Shown: piece after piece, positions 17,667 through 27,465 of the stretch | Layout: every line of letters begins with the position of its first letter | Numbering within the stretch: position 1 is the first letter of the stretch | Assembly (NCBI RefSeq): GCF_018448935.1 | Contig: NZ_RCWC01000008.1 | Location: 62,001-126,000, forward strand | DNA: 64,000 bases | Source of the DNA: Photorhabdus noenieputensis | Lineage (GTDB): Bacteria; Pseudomonadota; Gammaproteobacteria; Enterobacterales; Enterobacteriaceae | Direction: 5' to 3' | Notes under the pieces: generated by a model | The model's input: only the letters and a program-made list of their open reading frames with translations | Told to the model about the DNA's origin: nothing | The model's database searches: none | Program-made: the position numbers and the translations under genes

Positions 17667-18611
17667 ATGGCAAACTATCAAAACCTTTTAGTTGCAATTG
17701 ACCCAAGTCAGGACGATCAACCAGCGTTAAGACGCGCAGTTTATATAGTGCAACGCAACGGTGGCCGGATTAAGGCTTTCTTGCCCATTTATGATCTTTC
17801 TTATGAAATGACCACCTTGCTCTCCCCAGAAGAAGGTAGTGCTATGCGTAAAGGTGTTACCAGCCAACGCACTGCCTGGCTTAAGCAGCAAGCGTACTAC
17901 TATCTGGAAGCCGGTATTGATATTGAAATAAAAGTGATATGGCATAATCGACCTTATGAAGCGATTATCCAGGAGGTCATTACAGGTAATCACGATTTAC
18001 TTCTGAAAATGACGCATAAACATGACAAGCTAGGCTCCTTGATTGTTACCCCACTTGACTGGCAGTTACTCCGCAAATGCCCATGTCCAGTATGGATGGT
18101 AAAAGATCAGATATGGCCGGACCAAGGCTCCGTTGTAGTCGCGGTCAATTTGTCTAATGAGGAATCATATCATCATGAGCTGAACCTGAAACTGGTTAAG
18201 GAAACTCAGGAACTGGCAAATCAGGTAATGAAAAACCCGGAAATTCATTTGGTCAGCGCTTATCCTGTTGCGCCACTGAATATCGCTATTGAGCTACCCG
18301 ATTTCGATCCAAGTGTTTATAACCATGCTCTACGTGGCCAGCATCTTATTGCCATGAAAGAATTGCGCCAAAAATTCTGCATTGATGAAAAATATACTCA
18401 TATCCATGAAGGGCTACCAGAGAGTGTTATTCCCAAAATGTGTGATGAGATGAATGCGGGTATTATTGTTCTTGGTATCCTTGGCAGAACCGGGCTATCC
18501 GCTGCTTTTCTAGGAAATACCGCAGAACATGTGATCGACCATCTTAAATGTGACATTCTGACAATCAAACCTGATGGTTTTGAATGTCCAATTAAAACCG
18601 CTAAAGAGTGA
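17667..18611 (+). CDS. uspE: Universal stress protein E
   Basis: A protein of 314 residues with two tandem Usp domains (about 1-150 and 155-305), like E. coli UspE (316). The ATG at 17667 ([17 protein letters not shown]) is chosen over an upstream in-frame ATG because it matches the family start. Domain 2 ends with [20 protein letters not shown], the Usp nucleotide-binding-like loop. UspE is a cytoplasmic stress-resilience protein, tied in E. coli to DNA damage and starvation. The fnr-uspE order is conserved in enterobacteria. A long hairpin after the gene separates it from the convergent urease operon. Confidence 0.95.
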   Translation: MANYQNLLVAIDPSQDDQPALRRAVYIVQRNGGRIKAFLPIYDLSYEMTTLLSPEEGSAMRKGVTSQRTAWLKQQAYYYLEAGIDIEIKVIWHNRPYEAIIQEVITGNHDLLLKMTHKHDKLGSLIVTPLDWQLLRKCPCPVWMVKDQIWPDQGSVVVAVNLSNEESYHHELNLKLVKETQELANQVMKNPEIHLVSAYPVAPLNIAIELPDFDPSVYNHALRGQHLIAMKELRQKFCIDEKYTHIHEGLPESVIPKMCDEMNAGIIVLGILGRTGLSAAFLGNTAEHVIDHLKCDILTIKPDGFECPIKTAKE

Positions 18612-18639
18612 TAGAGTAATAGCATGATAATTATCCATT

Positions 18640-18685
18640 TGGCGATAAAACCCGAAACAGATTTTCATCTCAGGTTTTATCGCCA
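18640..18685. terminator. Hairpin between uspE and ureD
   Basis: TGGCGATAAAACC pairs perfectly with GGTTTTATCGCCA (13 bp). The right arm overlaps the last codons of ureD. It lies between convergent genes and may end transcription from both sides, although neither side has a long T-run. Confidence 0.6.
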
Positions 18686-19642
18686 GATAAACGGTTCAGG
18701 CAGTGTAACACCCAAGATCTCTTCACGGGCTATACGCCAGAAAAAACGAATACCCGCTTTAACTTGATAAGTTTCTTTTCCCAATACTTTAAAGATTAGA
18801 CCACACTGATTGGGTAAACGGCTGGTACCACTCGCTATACCCGTTTCAGCATCGTACTGAGGAGGCATACGCGCCAGAATACGATCGTGGTGAACCTGAG
18901 GCGTTAGCAAGACCACATTACCGAACACATGGAACGGCCCCATCACCCCTACGCTGTTCAACGGTTGTTTTTTTGGCTCCAGTACATAGCGTTCCGCGAA
19001 CAATACCTTGCCATCAAAATCAGTTGCCGCAATGCGTGATGAGTAAACATCAAATTTAAACCCTTGATCAGCTAGATGATACTTGCGACCAGACATAATC
19101 ACCTCAGAATAAATCAGGGTGGCTGTCGGATGAATGGTTATCTGAGTGTCAGTAATAAACCGAGAACCACTGTGAGGTATAATCGGATCAGGCATCATTT
19201 CCAGATAGCCTCCCTGCTCTATCTGGATAGTCTGCACTTGCGCCGCGTAGTTATTCACCATCGAATGAATCTTAGTCGCCGATTGGGTCGTGACATGACC
19301 AAGCGCCTCTGGAGCGACATGAATGTCCAGAGCCAATCTATCCCCTTGCAATATACATCCCGACGTGGAGATCATAAATACGCACGGCATCTGCGGTAAT
19401 GCCTCATCCCAATACAGCGCCCGCTGCACCAAATAAGGAACCCGGCGTTTCATTTGCGCTAAAATGCTACGATCACCACGCCGGGCAAATCCCAACCGCA
19501 GATAACCACTTTTACCTACATCACCGCTTGCCATTTGGGGAGGTTCATCCTGAAATCGAGCAAGTTCTGGCGCATTGACACCAAGATTATTTGCCCGTTG
19601 ACATGCTTCTCCAATATTTTGCGGTGAGCTGGTGGAAGTCAT
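18677..19642 (-). CDS. ureD: Urease accessory protein UreD (UreH)
   Basis: A 321-residue UreD-family protein with the conserved [33 protein letters not shown] and [12 protein letters not shown] segments. UreD forms a complex with UreF and UreG on apo-urease and channels nickel into the active site. It is the last gene of ureABCEFGD; its start overlaps ureG by 4 bp. Placing ureD at the end follows the Yersinia/Photorhabdus layout and differs from Klebsiella, where ureD is first. The N-terminus is about 40 residues longer than the shortest homologues. Confidence 0.93.
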   Translation of the reverse strand: MTSTSSPQNIGEACQRANNLGVNAPELARFQDEPPQMASGDVGKSGYLRLGFARRGDRSILAQMKRRVPYLVQRALYWDEALPQMPCVFMISTSGCILQGDRLALDIHVAPEALGHVTTQSATKIHSMVNNYAAQVQTIQIEQGGYLEMMPDPIIPHSGSRFITDTQITIHPTATLIYSEVIMSGRKYHLADQGFKFDVYSSRIAATDFDGKVLFAERYVLEPKKQPLNSVGVMGPFHVFGNVVLLTPQVHHDRILARMPPQYDAETGIASGTSRLPNQCGLIFKVLGKETYQVKAGIRFFWRIAREEILGVTLPEPFIWR

Positions 19643-20274
19643 TGCGTCGCCTGTAATGAATGGGTAAACAGGAAATCACGCATGATCATGTTTACCAACG
19701 TTTCAACACCCTCACCAGTTTTGCAATTGGTAAGGATATAAGGACGCTGACCACGTACAACTTGAGTGTCATGCTCCATTACCTCCAAACTGGCACCAAC
19801 ATAAGGCGCTAAATCAATTTTGTTGATCACCAGAATATCGGCCTGTACCAAACCCGGTCCGTTCTTACGCGGAATTTTCTCCCCTTCGGCGACATCAATC
19901 ACATAAATATAAAAATCGGCCAGCGCCGGACTAAAAGTGAGTGTCAGATTATCACCACCACTTTCAATCAACACAACGTCGCTATCAGGAAAACGCGCTT
20001 CCATCTCCTCTACCGCAGCAATATTCATACTGGGATCTTCGCGCACCGCGGTATGAGGGCAAGCACCGGTTTCTACACCAAGTATCTTTTCTTCATCTAA
20101 AATGCCTTTCAAGGTACGTTTAACCTGTTTAGCATCCTCAGTAGTAACAATATCATTAGTGATAATCAGAGGTTTTATTCCACGCTGAATCAAGATAGGC
20201 GTGATCACTTCAATAACGGCAGTTTTGCCTGAACCCACCGGACCGCCAATACCAATTCGGGTAATTTTTTTCAC
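19639..20274 (-). CDS. ureG: Urease accessory GTPase UreG
   Basis: A 211-residue SIMIBI-class GTPase. The P-loop [10 protein letters not shown] is at residues 8-17, the CPH nickel-site motif ([11 protein letters not shown]) near 70, the metal/switch region ESGGDNL near 103, and the guanine-specificity motif NKID near 150. It delivers nickel and couples GTP hydrolysis to urease activation. It lies between ureF (51-bp gap) and ureD (4-bp overlap). Confidence 0.97.
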   Translation of the reverse strand: MKKITRIGIGGPVGSGKTAVIEVITPILIQRGIKPLIITNDIVTTEDAKQVKRTLKGILDEEKILGVETGACPHTAVREDPSMNIAAVEEMEARFPDSDVVLIESGGDNLTLTFSPALADFYIYVIDVAEGEKIPRKNGPGLVQADILVINKIDLAPYVGASLEVMEHDTQVVRGQRPYILTNCKTGEGVETLVNMIMRDFLFTHSLQATQ

Positions 20275-20325
20275 AAGGATTTCCTCATACGATTAAGAGG
20301 TGGTTAAAAGCGATATCAGGATCAA

Positions 20326-21012
20326 TTAATTACTAAACAGCCGGGTAAACGCGCTAACGTGCAATGCTGCCAGAACATCGGTCATCGGTGCATAAGATGT
20401 CATCTGTTCAATCCCTCCCTTTTCCGCCTCATCACAAAACAGTTCAATATCTTGATTCAATGAAAACAAAATACGTTGAATTTCAATATGGGTAACACGC
20501 ATCAAGCGTATAGCCGCACTGAGTATCGTCATTGCAACGCCATATTGATGCATGACGATCACTTCACGTGGAGCCGCACCCAATGCACTCATGACGACCG
20601 CCAAAGTAATCGGATAGGTACCTGCGGCAATATCGCTCTTTATTTGTGCTAGCCACCATGCAATTAACGACTCACCGGTGACTTCAACCGCCATTTCCGC
20701 TAACTTTTTCCCCATCCGCGTGACCATCGTGCGGCTTTCTTCATTTAATTTGCGGTTAAGTACTGCCCAATCATGGGAGATAGCGGCATCATGCTGTCCA
20801 CTATTCAGCGCTTGACACGCGGCTACTACTGCTCGGCCATCACTACTCACCGCCTGTAGCAACGCTGTTCGCGTAAACTCGCTTAGCGTTGCCACGTCAT
20901 ACACGATTTTGCTCTGAATAGCCGATTCCAGACCGTTTGAAAAAGAAAATGCGCCAACAGGCAGTACTGAATCAGCAAACTGCATGATTCTAATTAAGCG
21001 GAGAGCGTTCAT
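20326..21012 (-). CDS. ureF: Urease accessory protein UreF
   Basis: A 228-residue all-helical UreF with the conserved start [20 protein letters not shown] and the pattern [14 protein letters not shown] near the C-terminus. It bridges UreD on urease and the UreG GTPase, helping to gate nickel transfer. The start overlaps the ureE stop by 4 bp (ATGA). Confidence 0.95.
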   Translation of the reverse strand: MNALRLIRIMQFADSVLPVGAFSFSNGLESAIQSKIVYDVATLSEFTRTALLQAVSSDGRAVVAACQALNSGQHDAAISHDWAVLNRKLNEESRTMVTRMGKKLAEMAVEVTGESLIAWWLAQIKSDIAAGTYPITLAVVMSALGAAPREVIVMHQYGVAMTILSAAIRLMRVTHIEIQRILFSLNQDIELFCDEAEKGGIEQMTSYAPMTDVLAALHVSAFTRLFSN

Positions 21013-21605
21013 TTTAGTTTGATCACATGCTGGTTCAGAAATGTATTATCGACATGAACGTGTGTCGCGGAATCCTCTGCACCACCGAATAATAAGCGAG
21101 CCTCTGAGTTGTTAAGAGAAGGCAATATCTCTTCACCTTTAACAAAGGAGTAAGGCAATGCATGAAAACCGTGAGTTTTCATGACTGAATCCATGACCTT
21201 AGTTGATACTGTCAGCGGAATATAAATCTGATTATTTTTAATCACTGACTTCCAATGCTGGTTACCTAAAGCATGACCAAGTTCAAAGCTGGTTTTCATT
21301 ACCGTCTCTAAATCTAATGACAACAATGACTTCAAGTGAATAACCATCACATCACGCAAACTCATTTGAACAATAACCGCCAGCCCTTTAGCTTCGTCCC
21401 ACAACAAAACGTCACCATCAGACAATACCTGATGACGGTCAAGGGAAATGCCTAAATCCAATCCGTTAAGGGTGGATTTACGACAACGGCTTTTTTGCGC
21501 TTCCCATTGCGAAAGCACCAAGATATCCGGCGAGATCCCTTGTAAGCGATCTCGCCAGAAAACATCCTTTTTGGCATTACCAAGAATCTGTTCAATAACA
21601 ATCAT
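21009..21605 (-). CDS. ureE: Urease nickel metallochaperone UreE
   Basis: About 198 residues. The ATG at 21605 ([12 protein letters not shown]) is preferred because it has AGAGGA upstream and matches the family start; a longer frame reaches 21671. The N-terminal peptide-binding domain is followed by the metal domain containing [11 protein letters not shown], with the family histidine. The C-terminus ends [17 protein letters not shown] and has only a few histidines, unlike the His-rich tails of Klebsiella or Yersinia. UreE stores and hands nickel to UreG. The gene follows ureC by 74 bp. Confidence 0.92.
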   Translation of the reverse strand: MIVIEQILGNAKKDVFWRDRLQGISPDILVLSQWEAQKSRCRKSTLNGLDLGISLDRHQVLSDGDVLLWDEAKGLAVIVQMSLRDVMVIHLKSLLSLDLETVMKTSFELGHALGNQHWKSVIKNNQIYIPLTVSTKVMDSVMKTHGFHALPYSFVKGEEILPSLNNSEARLLFGGAEDSATHVHVDNTFLNQHVIKLK

Positions 21606-21679
21606 AAGATAATCCTCTGAACGCATGGATCGGTTAATCCGGCCAGAAACATATTCTCTGACCGGCAGCAAAAAATAGA

Positions 21680-23395
21680 TTAACTAAAAAAATAGCGCTG
21701 ATTGAGCGCGACTGTCCTGACCGGTTTTACTGTGGCATATTCACCATTCACCTTGACAGCAAAAGTCTCTGCATCCACTTCAATCGCGGGCGTTTCAGCA
21801 TTACGCACCATATCTTTCTTAGAGATAGCCCGGCAGTTACGCACCGCCATAACCTGACGTTCCAAACCAAGGCTCTCTTTTACCCCCAGTTCCATTGCCG
21901 CCTGAGACACAAAAGTGACACAGGTTTCCTGAAGGGTTTTGCCTAATGCGCCAAACATCGGACGATAAAATGTCGGTTGTGGCGTCGGCAATGAAGCATT
22001 TGGGTCCCCCATCACCGCCCAATTAATCATACCGCCTTTGATGACCAACTTAGGTTTTGCGCCAAAGAAACGTGGCTCCCACAGCACAAGATCAGCCATT
22101 TTCCCCACTTCAACCGAACCGAGCACATGACTTATTCCCTGCGCAATCGCCGGGTTAATCGTAATTTTGGCAACGTAACGTAATACGCGGAAGTTATCGT
22201 TATATGCTGCATCCTCCGGCAACTTGCCGCGTGCCGCTTTCATGGCATGAGCAGTTTGCATCACACGCAGCCAGTTTTCTCCCACTCGTCCCATTGCCTG
22301 AGAATCACTGGAAAACATCGACAGTACGCCTATATCATGCAAAACATTCTCCGCAGCAATGGTCTCTGGACGTACACGGCTTTCCGAAAATGCAACATCA
22401 GCCGGCACTTTGGGATTAAGGTTATGGCAAACCATAATCATATCAAATAGTTCTGCCTGACTATTGATACCGTAAGGCAGTGTGGGATTAGTCGAGCTGG
22501 GCAACACATTCATCTGGCTGGCAACTTTAATGATATCCGGTGCATGTCCGCCACCGGCACCTTCGGTGTGGAACGTATGAATGGTGCGACCTTCAAAAGC
22601 ATCAATGGTATCCTCAACATAACCGCTTTCGTTCAGGCTATCAGTATGCACTGCGACTTGGATATCCATTTCATCCGCTACACGTAAGGCATTACGCAAT
22701 GCGGAATTAGTTGCGCCCCAGTCCTCATGCACTTTCAACCCGGCAACGCCCGCTTTGATCTGTTCAACCAACGGCATAGCCACCGCAGCATGGCCTTTTC
22801 CCAAAATACCTACGTTAACCGGTAAACTTTCAAAAGCACGCAACATACGGTGGATATGCCACGGACCGGCGGTAACAGTGGTGCCATTAGTGCCGTCAGT
22901 GGGGCCAGCACCACCGCCAAAAAAAGTCGTCACACCATTGGATAAAGCATGTTCAGCCTGTTGAGGAGAAATAAAATGAATATGGGTATCAATGCCCGCA
23001 GCCGTGAGGATAAGATGCTCTCCAGATATAGCATCGGTACTCACACCAACGACCATACCGGAGGTAACACCATTCATCATGTTAGGATTACCACTTTTAC
23101 CTATCCCGACAATGCGTCCCCCTTTTATGCCGACATCCGCTTTAATAACCCCTTGCCGGGCATCCAAAATAGTGACGCTGGTAATCACCAAATCCAAGAC
23201 GTTTTCGCTGGTCATACGGTTATCCGCACCCATACCATCACGCAGCGATTTACCTCCTCCATAGACCGATTCATCACCATAGCCACGCAGATCTTTCTCA
23301 ATTTCAATAAATAGATTGGTATCACCTAAGCGGATCTTATCGCCGGTCGTTGGGCCAAAAAGACCTACATATTCCTGTCGGGAAATGGTTGGCAT
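21680..23395 (-). CDS. ureC: Urease alpha subunit (catalytic)
   Basis: A 571-residue urease alpha subunit. Nickel ligands and the carbamylated lysine are all visible: THIHF (about 137), [11 protein letters not shown] with the lysine, [11 protein letters not shown], the [12 protein letters not shown] loop, and [11 protein letters not shown] with the final aspartate. The flap-cysteine region [16 protein letters not shown] is present. It hydrolyses urea to ammonia and carbamate in the cytoplasm as part of UreABC. Full length and all key residues predict an active enzyme once loaded with nickel. Confidence 0.99.
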   Translation of the reverse strand: MPTISRQEYVGLFGPTTGDKIRLGDTNLFIEIEKDLRGYGDESVYGGGKSLRDGMGADNRMTSENVLDLVITSVTILDARQGVIKADVGIKGGRIVGIGKSGNPNMMNGVTSGMVVGVSTDAISGEHLILTAAGIDTHIHFISPQQAEHALSNGVTTFFGGGAGPTDGTNGTTVTAGPWHIHRMLRAFESLPVNVGILGKGHAAVAMPLVEQIKAGVAGLKVHEDWGATNSALRNALRVADEMDIQVAVHTDSLNESGYVEDTIDAFEGRTIHTFHTEGAGGGHAPDIIKVASQMNVLPSSTNPTLPYGINSQAELFDMIMVCHNLNPKVPADVAFSESRVRPETIAAENVLHDIGVLSMFSSDSQAMGRVGENWLRVMQTAHAMKAARGKLPEDAAYNDNFRVLRYVAKITINPAIAQGISHVLGSVEVGKMADLVLWEPRFFGAKPKLVIKGGMINWAVMGDPNASLPTPQPTFYRPMFGALGKTLQETCVTFVSQAAMELGVKESLGLERQVMAVRNCRAISKKDMVRNAETPAIEVDAETFAVKVNGEYATVKPVRTVALNQRYFFS

Positions 23396-23473
23396 AGTTT
23401 ATTCCTTTGTTCGAAAAATTTTCCGACGTTCGTTAACTCTACCTTAAATTTATTCGATAATAACTCAATTCTA

Positions 23474-23863
23474 CTACCCGGCATGTAACCAAGTTTTCTC
23501 CACAGGTTCATCAATAGCAACCTGACTTTTACCCGTCCAACCATCGACTAAATTATTAAATCCATAAACGTTTTGTTTCCCACCAATCGGGATTAATGAC
23601 ACCTCGATTTCATCACCGGGTTCAAAACGGATAGCAGTTGTTGCTGTGATATTAAGTCGTTTACCAAACGCAGCCGCACGATTAAATTGCAAAGCTTTAT
23701 TTACTTCGAAAAAATGGAAATGAGATCCTACCTGAATAGGACGATCACCTGAATTACGAACTTTTAATTGAATAACTGGACGATCTTCATTAAAGGAGAT
23801 CGGGTCTTTAGCCAGAATATACCCCCCCAACGGAGTAATATCTTCTTTATTATTTTTTTCCAT
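23474..23863 (-). CDS. ureB: Urease beta subunit
   Basis: A 129-residue beta subunit with the family core [20 protein letters not shown] and [21 protein letters not shown]. It is about 20 residues longer than Klebsiella UreB at both ends. GGAG lies 8 bp before the ATG. It helps hold the alpha-subunit trimer together. It lies 91 bp after ureA and 78 bp before ureC. Confidence 0.96.
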   Translation of the reverse strand: MEKNNKEDITPLGGYILAKDPISFNEDRPVIQLKVRNSGDRPIQVGSHFHFFEVNKALQFNRAAAFGKRLNITATTAIRFEPGDEIEVSLIPIGGKQNVYGFNNLVDGWTGKSQVAIDEPVEKTWLHAG

Positions 23864-23954
23864 CGGAAAATCTCCACGTTAAGACGTGAGTCAAGACATA
23901 AGTTAATATTTTGTCTAGATAATTTTTCCTGCGATTTACAATTTGTTTCAGCAA

Positions 23955-24257
23955 TTATTGAATGGGATCATGCACAGTGACCAAACGACTACCATCAGTA
24001 AATATTGCTTCAACCTGTACATGCGGAATAAGATCAGCGACACCATCCATTACATCTTCTTTAGTCAGAACATGCCTGGAATCATCCATCACTTCTTCCA
24101 ATGTCTTCCCCTCTCTGGCACCTTCCAATGCAGCCGCAGTAATAATCGCAACGGCTTCAGGATAATTGAGTTTTAAACCACGAGACTTACGCTTTAATGC
24201 GACATCAGCCAGTGTATATACCATGAGTTTTTCGATTTCCCTTGGTGTTAATTGCAT
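23955..24257 (-). CDS. ureA: Urease gamma subunit
   Basis: A 100-residue gamma subunit, exactly the family length, starting [20 protein letters not shown] and containing [20 protein letters not shown]. It is first in the leftward ureABCEFGD operon. No UreR-type activator gene is adjacent, so regulation by urea through UreR is not indicated here. Confidence 0.97.
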   Translation of the reverse strand: MQLTPREIEKLMVYTLADVALKRKSRGLKLNYPEAVAIITAAALEGAREGKTLEEVMDDSRHVLTKEDVMDGVADLIPHVQVEAIFTDGSRLVTVHDPIQ

Positions 24258-24629
24258 AAAGCCCCCTAATCATTGGTTATTCCATACGGCCACACTGCTA
24301 TGTCAATATATAACCTAATACAATTTTTCCAACAAACTTTATTCAAAAGCTGCTGTCCCTATCCGAATATTGATTTAGATAATCTTTTAGTAAAAAAGCT
24401 TTGACACAAAGACCATAATATGTCAATTAAGATCATTCTTTTCAACACAGGTTAGTCCTCTTACCTCTTATTTAAGTTTATCCAAGGTAATATTACAAGC
24501 TGATTAGTATGTCCACTTGGTAAAAAAATTATAGGTCATGAAGTCAGAAAATACTTACTGTTTTTTTGGACTTCTAGCAATCACCCGTAAGACGGGTTTT
24601 ACATTTACAGATTTACAGGTATTCCATAT
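24258..24629. promoter_or_regulatory. Divergent region ureA / nickel permease
   Basis: A 372-bp AT-rich spacer that must carry both promoters. A small hairpin (ACCCGT-aag-ACGGGT, 24583-24597) followed by TTTTA lies 30 bp before the permease start and looks like an attenuator or short terminator. I saw no certain NikR, Fur or riboswitch signature. Confidence 0.45.
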
Positions 24630-25655
24630 ATGAATAATTTAACGGATAAAAAACGTGCTGTATCTCTTCTGGTTGTTTTGATTGCCGCCAACATACTGGC
24701 CTGGGTTTGGGCATTTATCGCTTTCCGTCATCATGCGATTATGATGGGGGCAGCCCTGCTGGCTTACGGTTATGGCCTGCGCCATGCGGTCGATGCTGAT
24801 CATATCGCAGCAATTGATAACGTCACCCGTAAATTAATGCAACAGGGTAAATCCCCCATTGCTGTCGGCGCTTTCTTTTCTCTTGGGCACTCTACCATTG
24901 TTATTCTGGCCTGCTTCGCCATCGTTCTAACCTCTATGGCATTTAAAGATCAAATGGGCTGGGTTCATGACTATGGCGGCATTGTTGGTACCTTAGTTTC
25001 TGCCTGCTTTCTGCTAGCCATAGCACTGATTAATTTGCTGATATTAAAAAGCGTCTATCAGAAGTTTCAGGAGATCAAACGTGGCAGAAATCTGGCTAAC
25101 AGTGATTTGACTGTACTAGAAACGACGCCGGGGGGAATTATGACGCGCCTGTTTCACTCGGTCTTCCGGCTGGTAAGCAAAAGCTGGCATATGTATTTGG
25201 TCGGTTTTCTGTTTGGATTGGGTTTCGACACCGCTACCGAAGTTGGGCTATTAAGTATATCTGCCGCCGGTTCTCTCAGTGGACTTCCTCTGTGGTCGTT
25301 GATGGTATTCCCGGCGCTATTTACCAGCGGTATGGCACTCATCGACTCACTGGATAATTTTGTGATGGTAGGGGCCTATGGTTGGGCGTTTTCCCAACCG
25401 ACCCGCAAACTCTACTACAACATGACCATTACCGCCGCTTCCGTCGCCGTAGCACTGTTCATTGGTGGATTGGAAGCGCTTGGACTTATCGCTGAACAAT
25501 GGGATTTGCATGGCATTTTCTGGGACACTATCGGAGCATTAAACGACAACATGGGAAATGTTGGTTTTTGGGTTGTCGGGATTTTTATTCTGTTCTGGAC
25601 TTTATCAGTGATGAATTATCGCTGGCGGGGATACGATACGCTGGAAATTAAATAA
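24630..25655 (+). CDS. Nickel/cobalt permease of the NiCoT family
   Basis: A 341-residue inner-membrane protein with about eight hydrophobic segments. The NiCoT signature RHAVDADHIAAIDN (residues 51-64) is complete, as are FSLGHSTIVIL and GFLFGLGFDTATEVGLL. The family takes up Ni2+ and/or Co2+ with high affinity. Its place divergent from a complete nickel-enzyme operon strongly suggests it supplies nickel to urease; in Yersinia an equivalent gene (ureH/yntABCDE region) has that job. Metal preference cannot be read from the sequence. Confidence 0.92.
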   Translation: MNNLTDKKRAVSLLVVLIAANILAWVWAFIAFRHHAIMMGAALLAYGYGLRHAVDADHIAAIDNVTRKLMQQGKSPIAVGAFFSLGHSTIVILACFAIVLTSMAFKDQMGWVHDYGGIVGTLVSACFLLAIALINLLILKSVYQKFQEIKRGRNLANSDLTVLETTPGGIMTRLFHSVFRLVSKSWHMYLVGFLFGLGFDTATEVGLLSISAAGSLSGLPLWSLMVFPALFTSGMALIDSLDNFVMVGAYGWAFSQPTRKLYYNMTITAASVAVALFIGGLEALGLIAEQWDLHGIFWDTIGALNDNMGNVGFWVVGIFILFWTLSVMNYRWRGYDTLEIK

Positions 25656-25716
25656 CAAACGCAGAACTCTTCACATAACCGTGCGATGTATTACATCCTG
25701 AAATGTTGTTATGCTC

Positions 25717-25732
25717 GCTATCTAATGATAGC
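25717..25732. promoter_or_regulatory. Palindromic operator candidate of the toxin-antitoxin operon
   Basis: GCTATC-taat-GATAGC, a perfect 6-bp inverted repeat 37 bp before the antitoxin ATG, with a related half-site (GTGATATC) further on. RHH antitoxins commonly bind such repeats to repress their own operon. Confidence 0.5.
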
Positions 25733-25768
25733 ATTTGTGTTACTAGTGATATCATTGTGAGAAAGGTT

Positions 25769-26059
25769 ATGCATAAACAAACGAAACAGACAATAACCCT
25801 TCGCTTAGATGAAGGGTTAAAAACACGCATTAAAGCGTTGGCTGACACGCAAGGCATTTCTGCCCATTCGCTTATGGTACGTTCAATCGAAAGTGAAATT
25901 GATACTTTGGAGGCCAGACAACAATTTTTACGTGATGCCGAAAACGCTTGGTTAGAATATGAAGCCACCGGTTTACATTTAACTGGCAGTGAACTTTGTA
26001 ATTGGCTGGATGCGATTGTACGTGGCGAGGATAAGGAGCCACCTGAATGCCATCTGTAA
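25769..26059 (+). CDS. Ribbon-helix-helix antitoxin (CopG/ParD-like)
   Basis: About 96 residues. The ATG at 25769 follows a GAAAGG ribosome site; a longer frame from 25703 runs through the operator and is unlikely. The N-terminus KQTITLRLDEGLKTRIKALA is a typical ribbon-helix-helix strand and first helix, with the second helix at SAHSLMVRSIESEI. The C-terminal half is acidic and should wrap the toxin. Its end overlaps the toxin start by 13 bp, the usual coupled antitoxin-toxin arrangement. Confidence 0.85.
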   Translation: MHKQTKQTITLRLDEGLKTRIKALADTQGISAHSLMVRSIESEIDTLEARQQFLRDAENAWLEYEATGLHLTGSELCNWLDAIVRGEDKEPPECHL

Positions 26060-26343
26060 TAGTCACTCCCGCAGCAACAAGGGATATAAATCGTCATATT
26101 GATTTCTTATATCAACGCGATACAGTTGCTGCGAAGTCGGCACTTAGTATCATTAGCAAACACATCCAAGCACTGGAATCTAACGTCTTATCTGGACGGC
26201 CAACAGAAATTTATCCACTCTTTGAGTTAATTATCCCTTTTGGTGGTACAGGCTATATATTGTTATACAGAGAACTTCCCGGAAGTAATACGCGTTACAT
26301 TTTGGCTATCCGTCACCAGCGAGAAATCAACTATAAGCACTAA
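26047..26343 (+). CDS. RelE/ParE-family toxin
   Basis: A 98-residue RelE/ParE-superfamily protein with the patterns VTPAATRDINRHIDFLY, VLSGRPTEIYPLFELIIPFG, YILLYRE and ILAIRHQREINY. The last is the conserved Rhh.re..Y end of ParE-like toxins. It is either a gyrase poison (ParE-like) or an mRNA interferase (RelE-like); the lack of clear RelE catalytic residues leans to ParE. Its TAA stop is also the first three bases of the 7-bp target duplication of the IS982 element that follows, so the gene is intact although the element landed at its very end. Confidence 0.82.
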   Translation: MPSVIVTPAATRDINRHIDFLYQRDTVAAKSALSIISKHIQALESNVLSGRPTEIYPLFELIIPFGGTGYILLYRELPGSNTRYILAIRHQREINYKH

Positions 26344-26347
26344 CTTA
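26341..26347. repeat. Target-site duplication of the intact IS982 element, left copy
   Basis: TAACTTA, repeated at 27336-27342. It includes the stop codon of the upstream toxin. Confidence 0.8.
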
Positions 26348-27335
26348 ACCAGAATTCTGGATAAGAAATTGACATGAAGCCTGTTCCAGGAGCAATGTTT
26401 TGGTGCACGCCGAAACAGCTCCGGGGAGGAACAGGCTATGAACAAGTTAGTTGAAATTTTCTGCGATGTCGATGATTTTTGCCGCTTCTTCATTCCTCAA
26501 TGGGAATTATTTTGTTTCGAAAAAGGGTACCGCCAGCGTCATCGGCAAGGCCATATGTATCCCAGTGAAATCATGACTATTTTGATCCTTTTTCATATGG
26601 CGCATTACCGTGATTTTAAACATTTTTATCTGGAACATATTTGGAAATATCACCACAAAGATTTCCCCACCCTGCTCAGTTATACCCGTTTTGTCAGTGT
26701 CGCCCCTTCCGTTTTGGTCCCACTATGTAGTTATCTGACTCAATTAAAAGGAAAACCGACCAAGATTGCTTTTATTGATTCCACGAGTTTGTGCGTCTGT
26801 CATAACATCCGTATCCCGCGTCATAAGGTTTTTAAGGGAATAGCCCAGCGCGGAAAAACATCAATGGGCTGGTTTTACGGCTTCAAATTACACTTGGTTG
26901 TTAACCATTTGGGCGAAATTCTCGCGCTAAAAGTGACTCCCGGTAATGTGAATGATCGAGAGCCTGTACGCGAATTATCAAAATCGTTAACGGGTTATCT
27001 TTACGGTGATAAAGGTTATCTCAGTCAGGAACTGGCCGATGATTTAGCCAAAATCGGTGTGACTTTCATCACGAAGAAACGCCGTAATATGAAAGCACAA
27101 GCGCTGTCTGAGTGGAATAACTTAATGTTAAAAAAGAGATTTATCATCGAAACGATTAATGGACAATTAAAGACCATTTCTCAAATTGAGCACTCGCGCC
27201 ACCGAAGTATAAAAGGCTTTCTGTTGTGTGTTTTAGGTGGATTGATTGCTTACAGCCTTAAATTGAAAAAGCCATCACTGAAAATTTTCTACTCAGAGAA
27301 AGATATTTCAATGACGGCTTAAGCAGAATTCGGGT
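26348..27335 (+). mobile_element. IS982-family insertion sequence, intact
   Basis: 988 bp. Ends are ACC(A/C)GAATTCTG inverted repeats (left ACCAGAATTCTG; right, minus strand, ACCCGAATTCTG), flanked by direct repeats TAACTTA. One full transposase is inside. Length and duplication size fit IS982. It is potentially mobile. Confidence 0.88.
26438..27322 (+). CDS. IS982-family transposase
   Basis: A 294-residue DDE transposase of the IS982 family. Typical blocks are DVDDFCRFFIPQWE, PSEIMTILILFHMAHYRDFK, KIAFIDSTSLCVCHNIRI, RGKTSMGWFYGFKLH, LYGDKGYLS and RFIIETINGQLK, which include the catalytic acidic residues. A GGGGAGGA ribosome site lies upstream of the ATG. The frame is complete. A diverged, broken relative lies at 1369-2245. 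Confidence 0.93.
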   Translation: MNKLVEIFCDVDDFCRFFIPQWELFCFEKGYRQRHRQGHMYPSEIMTILILFHMAHYRDFKHFYLEHIWKYHHKDFPTLLSYTRFVSVAPSVLVPLCSYLTQLKGKPTKIAFIDSTSLCVCHNIRIPRHKVFKGIAQRGKTSMGWFYGFKLHLVVNHLGEILALKVTPGNVNDREPVRELSKSLTGYLYGDKGYLSQELADDLAKIGVTFITKKRRNMKAQALSEWNNLMLKKRFIIETINGQLKTISQIEHSRHRSIKGFLLCVLGGLIAYSLKLKKPSLKIFYSEKDISMTA

Positions 27336-27342
27336 TAACTTA
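27336..27342. repeat. Target-site duplication of the intact IS982 element, right copy
   Basis: TAACTTA, matching 26341-26347 in direct orientation. Confidence 0.8.
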
Positions 27343-27393
27343 AGCATTAATAACTAGTGAATCGCAAATAAAGTAAAACAACGAATGTAATTT

Positions 27394-27428
27394 CTGTCTC
27401 TTAATCAAGAAATCTGACTAAGAGACAG
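27394..27428 (-). terminator. Hairpin downstream of pntB
   Basis: CTGTCTCTTA pairs with TAAGAGACAG (10 bp) across a 15-base loop, 38 bp past the pntB stop. It is probably the end of the pntAB transcript, although the T-run is short. Confidence 0.55.
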
Positions 27429-27465
27429 TAAATCCATCATAGCTGTAAGTTAAAACAATAGAAAA

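Noticed and set aside
22949-23314. 121-codon frame opposite ureC
   Set aside because: Antisense shadow of a conserved enzyme gene.
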